Shown here: in pieces, positions 41,723 through 50,744 of the stretch | How the letters are laid out: the number at the start of each line of letters is the position of its first letter | How positions within the stretch are numbered: the first letter of the stretch is position 1 | From: Pedobacter westerhofensis | GTDB lineage: Bacteria > Bacteroidota > Bacteroidia > Sphingobacteriales > Sphingobacteriaceae | Assembly (NCBI RefSeq): GCF_900182595.1 | Contig: NZ_FXTN01000002.1 | Span: 310,001-374,000, forward strand | Reading direction: 5' to 3' | DNA length: 64,000 nt | Program-made: the position numbers and the translations under genes | Notes under the pieces: generated by a model | Seen by the model: only the letters and a program-made list of their open reading frames with translations | What the model was told of the DNA's origin: nothing | Database searches by the model: none

Positions 41723-41740
41723 TAATGTATTTTAGCTGAG

Positions 41741-41775
41741 GCGGGCTATGTACAAGACATATGCCCGCTTTTTTT
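41741..41775. terminator. Terminator between Atu4866-type gene and convergent hydrolase
   Basis: GCGGGCTATGT at 41741-41751 pairs with ACATATGCCCGC at 41756-41767 with one bulged base. A seven-T run follows at 41769-41775. It serves the plus-strand genes and may also act on the hydrolase from the other side. Confidence 0.8.
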
Positions 41776-41789
41776 GTAAATAAGATCAT

Positions 41790-42671
41790 TTAATTGATAT
41801 ATCCCAGCGATTTCAGGAACGATGTGGCTTTTGAAAGGGTCAGCAGGTAATAATAACTATCACCGGCCGGCCTGTAGTTGAAAAATCCATGCACTTGTCC
41901 TTCATAGAAAAATAAATCACACCTGTTGCCATTCTTTTTCATCACTTCCTGATATGCCCGGGCGGTATCCACAGCAACCAGCTGATCTTTTGTGCCAAAG
42001 AAAACTATTGCAGGCGCAGCACCCGGTTTGATATTGTGAAAAGGAGATACTTCTTTGTAGCGGCCTCCGATCCGGTCATACCCGTAATTACCTGGCCCGT
42101 TATTAAATACAGGATTGAACAGCACGAGGGCATCTGGCCTGGAGCTGATCGCCAGATCTTCATTCTGGTTATGATCGGAAGTAAGATCTGCAGCAGCAGC
42201 AATTTGTCCGCCTGCAGAACCACCACCGGCCGCCAGTTTATGCGGATCGATACCCAATTCGCGGGCGTGCTGTCTCAAATAGCGTATGGCCGACCTGCCG
42301 TCTGCTATGGCTTCGAAGGGTGTAGTATGATCGCGTTTCTGATACCGGTAATCCGCTGTTATGCCGATCATCCCCCTGGAAGCGAGATATTTTGCGTGTT
42401 CCTGAAACTGGCTCAATGAGCCCGTGATCCAGCCACCGCCGAAGAAGAAGACAATAGATGGATATGATTTGCCTGCAGTGTAAGTGTTTGGATAAAATAC
42501 TTTGAGATGTAATTCGGTCGTGTCAATTTTCTTATATACAAGGTCTTTCACATGATTTTGTCCATAGCATACTGAAGCAGACAACTGCAAAATAAGCGCT
42601 GCACTGCAAATGCAGAGGAAAAAATGTGTGGACCGGCTGCTTGACATCATCCCACAAGATAGTGTTTTCAT
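41790..42671 (-). CDS. Alpha/beta hydrolase (esterase/lipase-like), exported
   Basis: 293 residues; the start could also be the in-frame ATG seven codons in (MMSSSRSTHFFLC), which gives a cleaner signal peptide ending near VCYG. Oxyanion region FFFGGGWITGS and nucleophile motif GGGSAGG identify a hormone-sensitive-lipase/BD-FAE-like esterase. The C-terminal GQVHGFFNY supplies the catalytic His. The substrate is not known. It is divergent from the SDR at 42788. Confidence 0.85.
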   Translation of the reverse strand: MKTLSCGMMSSSRSTHFFLCICSAALILQLSASVCYGQNHVKDLVYKKIDTTELHLKVFYPNTYTAGKSYPSIVFFFGGGWITGSLSQFQEHAKYLASRGMIGITADYRYQKRDHTTPFEAIADGRSAIRYLRQHARELGIDPHKLAAGGGSAGGQIAAAADLTSDHNQNEDLAISSRPDALVLFNPVFNNGPGNYGYDRIGGRYKEVSPFHNIKPGAAPAIVFFGTKDQLVAVDTARAYQEVMKKNGNRCDLFFYEGQVHGFFNYRPAGDSYYYLLTLSKATSFLKSLGYIN

Positions 42672-42787
42672 GGAAAATGAACGCTAAAAGCATATTTCAA
42701 AAGACGATATTTAAACACAACAAACGGACATTTGAACACCTTTACTGCTCTTTTCCTGCCAACCTTTGCTTTCATAAAATAAAGGAT

Positions 42788-43582
42788 ATGAAAGTAACAT
42801 TGATCACAGGAGCTTCTGGCGGAATTGGAGAAGCACTGGCCTGTCAGCTCGCAGCTAAAAAACACAATCTGTTGCTGGTTGCACGCAACACTCAAAAGTT
42901 GAAAGCTTTATGCGAGGTCTTATCCGAACGTTATGGCATTACGGCTCAGTATATTGCAGCAGATCTAAGCAAAGCAGACGCAGCAAGAGTTGTTTTTGAT
43001 GAAACTAGAATGAGAAATCTTCTGGTAAATGTGCTGGTCAACAACGCCGGGATTGGTTCCAGCGGGGAGTTTATTAAAAATAATCTTGAAGCAGAGCTCG
43101 CGATGCTGCAACTGAACAATGCCTCAATGGTAGCACTTTGTCACCTGTTCCTGCCTGATATGGTACAGCGTAAGGAGGGGAGTATTATCAATGTCGCCTC
43201 GCTGGCTGCTTTTTTTCCCAGCCCGTACATGTCAGTATATGCTGCATCAAAGGTTTTTGTACGCTCTTTTACAGAAGCATTGACTGAAGAATGTAAACCA
43301 CAGGGAATAAATGTTATGTTATTTTCTCCCGGTTTTACCTCTACAGATTTCATGAATTCTCCCGGCAATGATAACGCCTGGGGCAAAACGCTAACCGCAG
43401 GCGCTTATACTCAGACTCCGCAACAGGTGGCCAAAGAAATGGTTGAGGCCTGGCAAAAAAAGAAAACCTTCCATGTATCGGGTCTGCTCAACGCTTTTTT
43501 TGCGAACATACTGGGAATACTGCCGAATGCAATGGTAGCCCGCATGTTTGCGAACAGCAAAAGAAAAAAAATGAATGTATAA
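42788..43582 (+). CDS. Short-chain dehydrogenase/reductase (SDR)
   Basis: 264 residues from the ATG at 42788, where the family sequence begins (KVTLITGASGGIGEALACQL). The frame opens at 42626 but the extra 54 codons have no similarity. NNAG occurs near residue 81 and the catalytic Tyr151/Lys155 in YAASK. It is an uncharacterised SDR of the type annotated DltE/YqjQ-like. The AraC regulator follows after 18 bases on the same strand, so the regulator may control this gene. Confidence 0.9.
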   Translation: MKVTLITGASGGIGEALACQLAAKKHNLLLVARNTQKLKALCEVLSERYGITAQYIAADLSKADAARVVFDETRMRNLLVNVLVNNAGIGSSGEFIKNNLEAELAMLQLNNASMVALCHLFLPDMVQRKEGSIINVASLAAFFPSPYMSVYAASKVFVRSFTEALTEECKPQGINVMLFSPGFTSTDFMNSPGNDNAWGKTLTAGAYTQTPQQVAKEMVEAWQKKKTFHVSGLLNAFFANILGILPNAMVARMFANSKRKKMNV

Positions 43583-43600
43583 CAATAAGTATCTTTAGTC

Positions 43601-44515
43601 ATGCAAAAGGATCATATTCAAACAGTGAGGGTAGAAACCATAGCTAAAAGTCACCAGTTGCTGGGGATCGAAAAACCAAAACATCCTCTTTTCAGCATTC
43701 AGCGTTTTGAACATATTAAGCAGGTTTCTCTCAGCGAACGCCTGCGCCTGAGTACAAATTTTTATCAGATTGTATTAAAAAAAGATTGTCCCGGCAAGCT
43801 GCAATACGGTCAGACGATTTACGATTTTGATGAGGGTGTAATGTCCTTTTTTGCACCAAGACAAGTGAGCATCCTTGAGCCCGGAGAAGTTCTGGCACGG
43901 TCTGGCTGGCTGCTCAATGTTCATCCTGATTTCATCAGGACATCAAGTCTCGGAAAAAAAATGAAAGACTATGCGTTTTTTGAATATGCTGTCAGCGAAG
44001 CGCTGATTCTTTCGGCGGATGAGGAAAATGCTATCGAAACTATCTTTCTGCAGATTGAGAAAGAATACAATTTACCGATTGATACTTTTAGCCAGGATGT
44101 AGTGATCTCTAATATCGAACTCCTGCTTACGTATTGTAACCGGTATTATCACCGGCAGTTTATCACCAGGAAAGCCAGTAACAGCGAACTGATGAATAAG
44201 GTTGAAAATGTGTTAAATATCTGGTTTACCCATCCTGATCACGAAGGTTTGCCTACGGCCACATTTTTAGCAAGTCAACTCAACTTGTCAGTGAAATATC
44301 TGAGTGATTGTCTCAAGCAGCTTACCGGGCAAACGGCGCAGCAGATCATCCACGACAAACTCATTGAACATGCCAAAGATATGCTGTCAACCAGTGCGCT
44401 TTCGGTTGCTGAAATTGCTTATATGCTCGGCTTTGATTACCCTCAGTCTTTCAACAAACTGTTTAAGAACAAAACGAACCAGACACCGGTTGAATTCAGG
44501 CAGTCTTTTAACTGA
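43601..44515 (+). CDS. AraC-family transcriptional regulator
   Basis: 304 residues. The N-terminal ligand domain (residues 30-190) is of the cupin-like type (FYQIVLKKDCPGKLQYGQTI), and the C-terminal AraC HTH pair covers about 210-300 (GLPTATFLASQLNLSVKYLS, then SVAEIAYMLGFDYPQSFNKL). The SDR upstream, 18 bases away, is the most likely target. A 15-base direct repeat, TGATAACTGAAGCAA, lies right at the end of the gene (44512-44526 and 44529-44543). Confidence 0.92.
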   Translation: MQKDHIQTVRVETIAKSHQLLGIEKPKHPLFSIQRFEHIKQVSLSERLRLSTNFYQIVLKKDCPGKLQYGQTIYDFDEGVMSFFAPRQVSILEPGEVLARSGWLLNVHPDFIRTSSLGKKMKDYAFFEYAVSEALILSADEENAIETIFLQIEKEYNLPIDTFSQDVVISNIELLLTYCNRYYHRQFITRKASNSELMNKVENVLNIWFTHPDHEGLPTATFLASQLNLSVKYLSDCLKQLTGQTAQQIIHDKLIEHAKDMLSTSALSVAEIAYMLGFDYPQSFNKLFKNKTNQTPVEFRQSFN

Positions 44516-44588
44516 TAACTGAAGCAAATGATAACTGAAGCAACTGATGAAGAAGCGCATCCAGCGTGCAGGCAGATTCTCGTAAAAA

Positions 44589-44629
44589 CACTGAACCCTG
44601 CACATCCGGAGAGGGGCAGGGTTTCAGTG
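44589..44629. terminator. Terminator between araC-type gene and tolC
   Basis: CACTGAACCCTGC at 44589-44601 pairs with GCAGGGTTTCAGTG at 44616-44629 with a single bulged base. It lies in the convergent gap and can serve both directions. No long T-run is present. Confidence 0.65.
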
Positions 44630-44646
44630 ATAAGCAATATATTTGG

Positions 44647-46209
44647 TTAGTATAGGGTAGCGTCCTGGCGAGTTCCGGCTTTGTAATATAGTTCTGCAAG
44701 TGTTTTCTGATAACTGGATATCATACTTTCCCGCTTGATCTTCATGTCGATCAGTTTTGACTCCCGGCTGTTGATCAGAAAGAGGGTGCTTTCTCCCAGA
44801 TCAAATTTCTGTGTTTCTCCCTTGAGCAGGATCTGCTGATTGCTGATACTCTTCAGTTGTACATCCAGCTGTGCGGAGTAGGCAGAGAGATCGTTATAGG
44901 AAGCCAGGATGTTGTTCCTGATTTCGCGTCCCGTTTGCTGCAGGTCATAATCCAGTTCTCTCTGTTTGATTTTTACTTCCTTCAGTTTACCCCGCTCTGC
45001 TCTCAGGAACAGCGGAAAGGCAAATTCAACGCCCACCTTGTAGTTGCTCCAGTTAAAATCATAATAGTCCGGAGAATAAGCGCCGAAGTTTGTACGCCCT
45101 GAAATCAGTGATCCGCTCACGTTCAGTTTAGGTTTGAGCATTTCCTGACGGTAACTCCGTTCAACAGCCAGCTGTGCACCTTTGCTGCGTAATTTCAGGA
45201 GTTCAGGATGCTGGCCCGAAGCCTGTCCAATTAACGTATCCAATACCGTTTGCTGCGGCTTAGAGATGTTCTCCGCTATTTCCTGGGGCGCGGCATCTGC
45301 AGGCAGCTCAAGTGGGTTCCCTTCTGCGCTCCAGAGGTGGTTGGATAATACCAGCCTTGCGTTCTGCAGCTCAATCTTCGCTTTTTCTTTCTGAATGATA
45401 CGCTCCTGTACGGTAATATAAGCTTCCACAGAGTCGATAACCGGTTTATCACCGATCGTGGTCTGCCTGCTCAGTGCCCTGAACCTGCGCTCGGCAAGTT
45501 CCACACCTTCTGTAACCAACGCATACTGCCTGTGGGCATAATACCAGCCCCAGTAGTCTTTGACTACCGCGTACCAGGTGCTGTTGATTTGTTTCAACTG
45601 CTCGGCCTCTGCATATTGTACCATGATTTTCGATTGTCGTAAGGTATTGCGCCGCGAATCAATGATCAAACCCTGTCCAAGCGGGATGCTTAATCCTACG
45701 GCCGACAAGCCTGAATGTGGTGTGCGGGTTTCCGGATTGTTATAGGTGCCCACATTGCGGTCGTACCCTACTTTTAAATCTGCACCGGCAAGCCATAAAG
45801 GGATCTTTAATTCACTGTTCCAGTGGTTGTAATATTCTGTATGGCCAAAAAGCTTACGGCCAAAGCCAGCCTTTAACGCCGGGTCAAAATATCCCAGGGA
45901 CTGCAGGACATTAGCCCTTGCAGACTCGCTGAGCAGTGCAGCCTGTTTAACGACAGGATGGTACCTGAACACCAGTAACTGCAGGTCTTCAAGTGCAAAT
46001 ACTTTACTGGTATCCATTACAGCTGCGGTTGGACCAGGATTATTTTGGGTACTGGTATTGCTTACAAAAGTTTTACCAGTCGTTTTATTGTATTGATCTG
46101 TAGTCCTTTTGCGTAGTCCCGGGCTTTTTTGCGCAATGCTCCTGAATGTAATCAGCAGGAGCAATATGAGTATGCCTGTGGCAGGAAATCTCCTGAACTT
46201 TATCTTCAT
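44647..46209 (-). CDS. TolC-family outer-membrane efflux/secretion channel
   Basis: 520 residues with a signal peptide (MKIKFRRFPATGILILLLLI). Two tandem helical repeats typical of outer-membrane factors are visible (LLSESARANVLQSLGYFDPA; GRKLFGH, NLKVGYDR-like strand turns; later LNVSGSLISGRTNF and IRNNILASYNDLSAYSAQLD). It is the third gene of the operon with HlyD and the ABC-type subunit and would form the outer-membrane exit of a type I-like export system. Confidence 0.9.
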   Translation of the reverse strand: MKIKFRRFPATGILILLLLITFRSIAQKSPGLRKRTTDQYNKTTGKTFVSNTSTQNNPGPTAAVMDTSKVFALEDLQLLVFRYHPVVKQAALLSESARANVLQSLGYFDPALKAGFGRKLFGHTEYYNHWNSELKIPLWLAGADLKVGYDRNVGTYNNPETRTPHSGLSAVGLSIPLGQGLIIDSRRNTLRQSKIMVQYAEAEQLKQINSTWYAVVKDYWGWYYAHRQYALVTEGVELAERRFRALSRQTTIGDKPVIDSVEAYITVQERIIQKEKAKIELQNARLVLSNHLWSAEGNPLELPADAAPQEIAENISKPQQTVLDTLIGQASGQHPELLKLRSKGAQLAVERSYRQEMLKPKLNVSGSLISGRTNFGAYSPDYYDFNWSNYKVGVEFAFPLFLRAERGKLKEVKIKQRELDYDLQQTGREIRNNILASYNDLSAYSAQLDVQLKSISNQQILLKGETQKFDLGESTLFLINSRESKLIDMKIKRESMISSYQKTLAELYYKAGTRQDATLY

Positions 46210-46246
46210 CTGATGACCTCCATATTAATCTTGATGACCTTCATAT

Positions 46247-47614
46247 TTAATCTTTTTTACTTTTACCCTCGGCTGCGGGCTCTTTGTCAAGGCTTGGCGG
46301 GAAGCCGTTGAGCTGGCGCCAGATTTCATACCATAAGGGTACTGATCTTAAAATGATACGCCCGTATACTCCGGATCCCTGTCGCAACTGGGGTGGCCAG
46401 GGCTCATCTTTTGAAGGAACAGGATTAGCCTGGCTAATCAGTACACGGTATTTTCCGCCGCTGCTGCTTACCCGGTCGATCGCAAAGATCTTTCCTGCAA
46501 ACGTCCCTACGGCAACGGATGGCCATCCCGAAAACTGTACTGAAGGCCAGCCTTCAAACTGTATCCTCACGTCACTGGTATCTAAGATCAGCGGTACATC
46601 CATGGCACTGACATATAATTCTGCTGCTACCATAGGCGATTTTGGCTGCAAGGTAGCCACAGATTCGCCTTCCTTGATGTTTTCCCCGATACCGGCTTTC
46701 ATGGTTTTTACTACATATCCGCTCTGCGGTGCCCTCACGATATAGAGTCCGCGCCTGATAGTGATATTCGAAATGTCGTTCCTCAGTTTCGCGATCTCGC
46801 CCTGAGCACTTGACCTGCTTGAAATGGCCGAGCTCATATCAGACTGTGCCTTGGCCAGTGATTCCTGGTATTTGGCCCTGATGTTATCCAGCTCAATGCT
46901 GGAGTTCAGCAAATTTTGTCTGGATGTGCTCAGTTTGTTTTGCTGTCCGATAACTTTGGCATTGTCTTCCTGTAGCTTAAGCCTGCGTGTTTCGATGTCG
47001 GTCAGCGAGAAGAGCCCATTTTTATAGCCCGCCTCATAACGCTCCAAACGCACCTTGGTTGTTTCATAATATTTCTCCACCGCAATCAGGTCTGCACTGT
47101 CTATGCGTACATAGTTCTGTGCCTGCTTCACCTTGTTTTCCGCTGCACTGAGCTGATAACGCAGGCCGTTGCTCATTGCCCTGATCTGCGAATTTGTAGC
47201 GTCCATCTTCTGTGCTGCCGCACTTTCACTACCGCGTTTGGCATCCAGCTGTTCGTTCAGCCGCGTAGGAAGTTCCGGATCGAAGTATGACTGGCTGGTT
47301 TCTGAAATCACTAAAATAGTATCGCCCTTTTTAACCTCCTGGCCCTCGCGCACGGCCCAGCGCTCTATACGTCCGCCGATCTGGTTTTGTACGGTTTGTG
47401 GCCTGTCTTCCGGTCTCAGTGCAGTTACTGTACCGCGGCCGGGGATCGTTTGCCGCCAGGGGAGCAACAACAGGATAAGGAACAGGAATAGCAGAAACAG
47501 CATAATGCGGCCCAGTAATTTTGGTCCTTTCGCCTGCAGAATTTTGGCGTTGGACTGCAGGGACATCTCTTCCCAGTTTTTAATCTGAGCTAAATTGTTT
47601 GTCATCTTAGCCAT
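46247..47614 (-). CDS. HlyD-family membrane-fusion protein
   Basis: 455 residues from the ATG at 47614, which overlaps the stop of the ABC gene by 8 bases; an ATG at 47605 is also possible. One membrane helix at about residues 33-52 (LLGRIMLFLLFLFLILLLLP). The biotinyl-lipoyl hairpin is split by long coiled coils (residues 95-290), with GRIERWAVREGQEVKKGDTI before them and RAPQSGYVVKTMKAGIGENI after. It bridges the inner-membrane subunit and the TolC-type channel. Confidence 0.9.
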   Translation of the reverse strand: MAKMTNNLAQIKNWEEMSLQSNAKILQAKGPKLLGRIMLFLLFLFLILLLLPWRQTIPGRGTVTALRPEDRPQTVQNQIGGRIERWAVREGQEVKKGDTILVISETSQSYFDPELPTRLNEQLDAKRGSESAAAQKMDATNSQIRAMSNGLRYQLSAAENKVKQAQNYVRIDSADLIAVEKYYETTKVRLERYEAGYKNGLFSLTDIETRRLKLQEDNAKVIGQQNKLSTSRQNLLNSSIELDNIRAKYQESLAKAQSDMSSAISSRSSAQGEIAKLRNDISNITIRRGLYIVRAPQSGYVVKTMKAGIGENIKEGESVATLQPKSPMVAAELYVSAMDVPLILDTSDVRIQFEGWPSVQFSGWPSVAVGTFAGKIFAIDRVSSSGGKYRVLISQANPVPSKDEPWPPQLRQGSGVYGRIILRSVPLWYEIWRQLNGFPPSLDKEPAAEGKSKKD

Positions 47615-48611
47615 GTGTCGTTTCTCCCTCTTCAAGTTCAAGATCGGTGACTACGGCAAGCTTCTCGCTGCCGGTGACCATATCAAAAACAGTATTTAAA
47701 TTAGTCATCAGTTTTTCTATCGCATAGCTGATCTGTACGATAATTACTTCGGCCGCTACAAACTGACCGAAGGTCATCTGGCGCTCTACCACAAAGTAGG
47801 AACCCATCAGGAGCAGTGCGCCCATAAGGATCGTCCTCATCGCCACAGCGCTCACAAAAAACCGCTTCAGGATGCTGAAGTGATCATTTCGCGCCTGGAT
47901 GTAATTTGCTGTAATCTCATCGGTACGGTTAAGCACTTCCTGGCATTTGACAGCATCATGCCTGTACTTGTCAAGATCAGAAGCTACCTCTTCGAGATAA
48001 GCTACTACTTCATACTTGTATTCGGACTCTTCGATGCTCGTATTCACACCTTGCCTGTAATATAAAACCACAACCAGTACAATCACCAGGATGACAAAAA
48101 TCCCAAAGGCCATAAACACAGGGTGATAAAATGATAAGAGGATCACGCTGAAAAATATCAGTACTGCTGCAGCGACAATATCAACGAGCAATTTGGTCAG
48201 TCCCTTTTGAATAGTGAGGATATCAAAGAAGCGGTTGACCAGCTCTGCCGGATTTTCCCCTTCCAGTGCTTGTCTTTTGATGCGCGGCAAGCGAAAAGCA
48301 AACTCAAGCGCAGCTTTGGTAAATATTTTTTGTTCGATGACCTCTACCAGGGTGAGCTGTCCGATCAGCAGCAGTCCGCCGCTGATGATCCCAATCAAAA
48401 TAACGGCAATAAGAATGTACGTTGAACTGTACATTGCGCCGTTAGATAGTAAATTGAAAACTGCACTGGTACCTAAAGGGAGTGTTAAACCGATTAAGCC
48501 AATGAGCATCGCGTAGATGTAAATATAGTTTATAGTGGAACGCTCATAATATAATATGCGTACGAGCCTTTGCCAGGGCGTTGGAGCGCCGGCAGCATGG
48601 TGATTCTTCAT
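47607..48611 (-). CDS. ABC exporter transmembrane subunit lacking the ATPase domain
   Basis: 334 residues. The membrane domain of an ABC exporter is complete: six helices (IYIYAMLIGLIGLTLPLG, YILIAVILIGIISGGLLLIG, two near 155-190, and two near 250-280) and the QKIFTKAALEFAFRLPRIKR coupling region typical of T1SS exporters. The frame then stops after SEKLAVVTDLELEEGETTHG where a nucleotide-binding domain should begin. No Walker A or ABC signature occurs in the following genes. Such NBD-less subunits of this operon type may be driven by an ATPase encoded elsewhere or have another function. No frameshift was seen. Confidence 0.85.
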   Translation of the reverse strand: MKNHHAAGAPTPWQRLVRILYYERSTINYIYIYAMLIGLIGLTLPLGTSAVFNLLSNGAMYSSTYILIAVILIGIISGGLLLIGQLTLVEVIEQKIFTKAALEFAFRLPRIKRQALEGENPAELVNRFFDILTIQKGLTKLLVDIVAAAVLIFFSVILLSFYHPVFMAFGIFVILVIVLVVVLYYRQGVNTSIEESEYKYEVVAYLEEVASDLDKYRHDAVKCQEVLNRTDEITANYIQARNDHFSILKRFFVSAVAMRTILMGALLLMGSYFVVERQMTFGQFVAAEVIIVQISYAIEKLMTNLNTVFDMVTGSEKLAVVTDLELEEGETTHG

Positions 48612-48679
48612 CCTGAAAAAAAGTATTTTGATAAATTTTGATTGATTGGTATCCTACATTTTGCGCAGGACTCTAAAAT

Positions 48680-49015
48680 TTATACAAACAGATCGGGTGG
48701 GGGCGTAGGAACCGATTTAACGGGATGGCTGCCAATTTGCATGATATAAGAATACCTGCTAAGCGGCAGGTGGCTGATCCATAACAGATGTCCCTGGTCC
48801 AGATAGATAAATTCGCAGGACAGCATTTTTTTCTCATTCTTATCAAATGCTTCTTCCTTGGTATCTTTTCCTTCTTCTGCATTCTTTTCTACAGCAAAGG
48901 GATCGGAACATGATTTCAGATGAGAAACTGAGAGGGCGCACACTTTTAAAAGCATAATACTGAGCAGTATGATACCAAAAGCGGTTTTAAATAAGTTTTT
49001 CCTCAATATTTTCAT
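48680..49015 (-). CDS. Small membrane-anchored protein upstream of the export operon
   Basis: 111 residues from the ATG at 49015 (MKILRKNLFKTAFGIILLSI); the frame opens at 49030. One N-terminal membrane helix or signal precedes SCSDPF and an acidic Glu/Lys-rich stretch, followed by a short hydrophobic segment and the C-terminal PTPPPDLFV. No family was recognised. It lies 68 bases upstream of the NBD-less ABC gene and may belong to its operon. Confidence 0.55.
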   Translation of the reverse strand: MKILRKNLFKTAFGIILLSIMLLKVCALSVSHLKSCSDPFAVEKNAEEGKDTKEEAFDKNEKKMLSCEFIYLDQGHLLWISHLPLSRYSYIMQIGSHPVKSVPTPPPDLFV

Positions 49016-49138
49016 CATCAGACCCTGCAAATATAGGCATTACCTTTTTTTTGCCAGAGTACGTTCAAACATATTTGTGTAATGTTGAGTTTATTTCGAT
49101 GGTTTTTGGGATTAAATCTGATTTCAGCATGTCAGAAA

Positions 49139-50554
49139 CTATTTCTGCGCTCTGGCAAGAATGAAATCTGCAAGCTGATCAATTTCCTGTTTGCTGATCG
49201 CACCGTTCCAGGCGGGCATTCCCTTTTCTATGATACCCCCGGTTATATTTTTTACAATTGATCTTTTATCCCCTCCATGTAAAAAGGCATTCTTCACAAA
49301 TCCTTTGGCCGTAGCTGTGCCCTGCAATTGATCACCATGACAGGAGGCACAAAGTTGCTGATAGATCGCCGCAACAGAAGTAGGTCTTTTAGTCTGCCTG
49401 GACGCCAGTGGTACCTTCTGCGTTGTCAGCAGCATTTTACCGGAGGGCCGCATGCGCAAAATCATGTCATCATGGGCATCACGCGGATGGCCTTCTCCCG
49501 GATCATGCATAGAGGTAGAGAAATAAATATATCCATCAGGACCTGTCACCAGCGATCTGATTCTTCCATATTTATTTTTGAGCAGCAGCACCTGATTACT
49601 GATCTGCTGGTTCCTGACCGTTAAATCCAGTATCGATTCTCCGCGGAGACAGGCGATCATCAGTTTGCCCTTTAGCTGCGGAAACTGCGATCCATTGTAA
49701 AACATGACTTCTCCCGGGCCGATAGATGGTGTATACTATACCAAAGGGGATTCCATACCGGCTTGCCTGTCATCGTGGTGAACTCCCGGCCATCCGTAGT
49801 TTGCACCTTTTCTGATCAGGTTGACCTCATCGCCGCCCGTTGGTCCGTGCTCCGATTCATATAGCAGCCCCGTACCTGGCTGGAAAGCTATTCCCTGCGG
49901 ATTCCTGTGTCCGTAAGACCAAATCTCTTTGCGGGCAGTATCATTGTTGAAAAATGGATTGTCTCCCGGAACACTGCCATCAGCATTCACACGCAAAATC
50001 TTTCCATTGTAAGCTTTCAGGTCCTGCGCAAGTATCGCCTGATCGGCGTCTCCTGTGGTGATGTACAGCTTTTTGTCGGGGCCAAATACCAGTCTGCATC
50101 CCGTATGGTTCTGGTTCGCGGGGATGTCTTTCAATATTGTCAGCGGATTGGTCAGGGTATCATTGCGTAACTCATATCTTACAATACGGAGCTTCATACT
50201 GTTTTCGAGCAGGTAATTACTGGCCAGGTAGACCTGTCTGTTGATGCTGAACCGGGGATGTAAGCAAAGCCCGAGCGCACCGGTTTTATTTCTGAGTACC
50301 ACATCATTAAGATTGAAAACGGGTCTGGAGATCAGCTTGTTGTTCCTGATGATCCTGACACGGCCTTCTCTTTCCGTGAAAAGGATGCTTTTATCGGGCA
50401 GGAAAACAATCTGCCATGGAACCCTGAGGTTTTCCGCTACGGTATCAATCTGAAAGCCATCAGATGCGGGATTTGAGTCCCTGTGGTTTGTGAAGGAGAA
50501 GCTGAATATGACGATCATGGTCAGAAGAAGTAGTAAGTATCCTGTTTTTCTCAT
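49139..50554 (-). pseudogene. PQQ-type sugar dehydrogenase with cytochrome c domain, interrupted by one in-frame stop
   Basis: Residues 1-272 (signal peptide, then PWQIVFLPDKSILFTEREGR, GPDKKLYITTGDADQA, and HRNPQGIAFQPGTGLLYESE) are the glucose/sorbosone dehydrogenase beta-propeller. A TAG at 49738-49736 ends the first part. Reading straight through in the same frame restores YTPSIGPGEVMFYNGSQFP and then a cytochrome c domain with CASCHGDQLQG. Relatives have Glu here, so a GAG-to-TAG change is the simplest cause. The rest of the frame is intact, which suggests recent loss, or rare readthrough. A start inside the second half (ATG 49705) is not a family start. Confidence 0.85.
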
Positions 50555-50676
50555 AGCGCAAATCCCATTTTAGTTCTAAGATATGAAATAGTACCTGATA
50601 AAAAGCAACCGAAGGATCAGGATTTCTACGATACATCATCAGGATTTCTGCGATACATTATGACATATCTATTTTT

Positions 50677-50691
50677 TGCTAAACCGATTTC
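50677..50691. promoter_or_regulatory. Putative LacI operator, site 1 (GH78 promoter)
   Basis: TGCTAAACCGATTTC contains the near-palindromic core TAAACCGATTT. The 18 bases TTTTTGCTAAACCGATTT (50673-50690) are repeated exactly before susC. It lies 54 bases before the GH78 ATG. A second, CG-centred near-palindrome (CGATATTATATCG, 50704-50716) lies between it and the start codon. Confidence 0.6.
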
Positions 50692-50744
50692 TTTTTGCCT
50701 GATCGATATTATATCGTATAATTGTTTTACCAAATGTATTCGTG

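Noticed and set aside
42626..42787. N-terminal extension of the second SDR
   Set aside because: The family sequence starts at the ATG at 42788; the preceding codons lack similarity and overlap the divergent hydrolase's 5' end.
49139..49705. Separate cytochrome c gene starting at ATG 49705
   Set aside because: The preceding in-frame codons match the dehydrogenase family up to the stop at 49736, so the two pieces are one broken gene.
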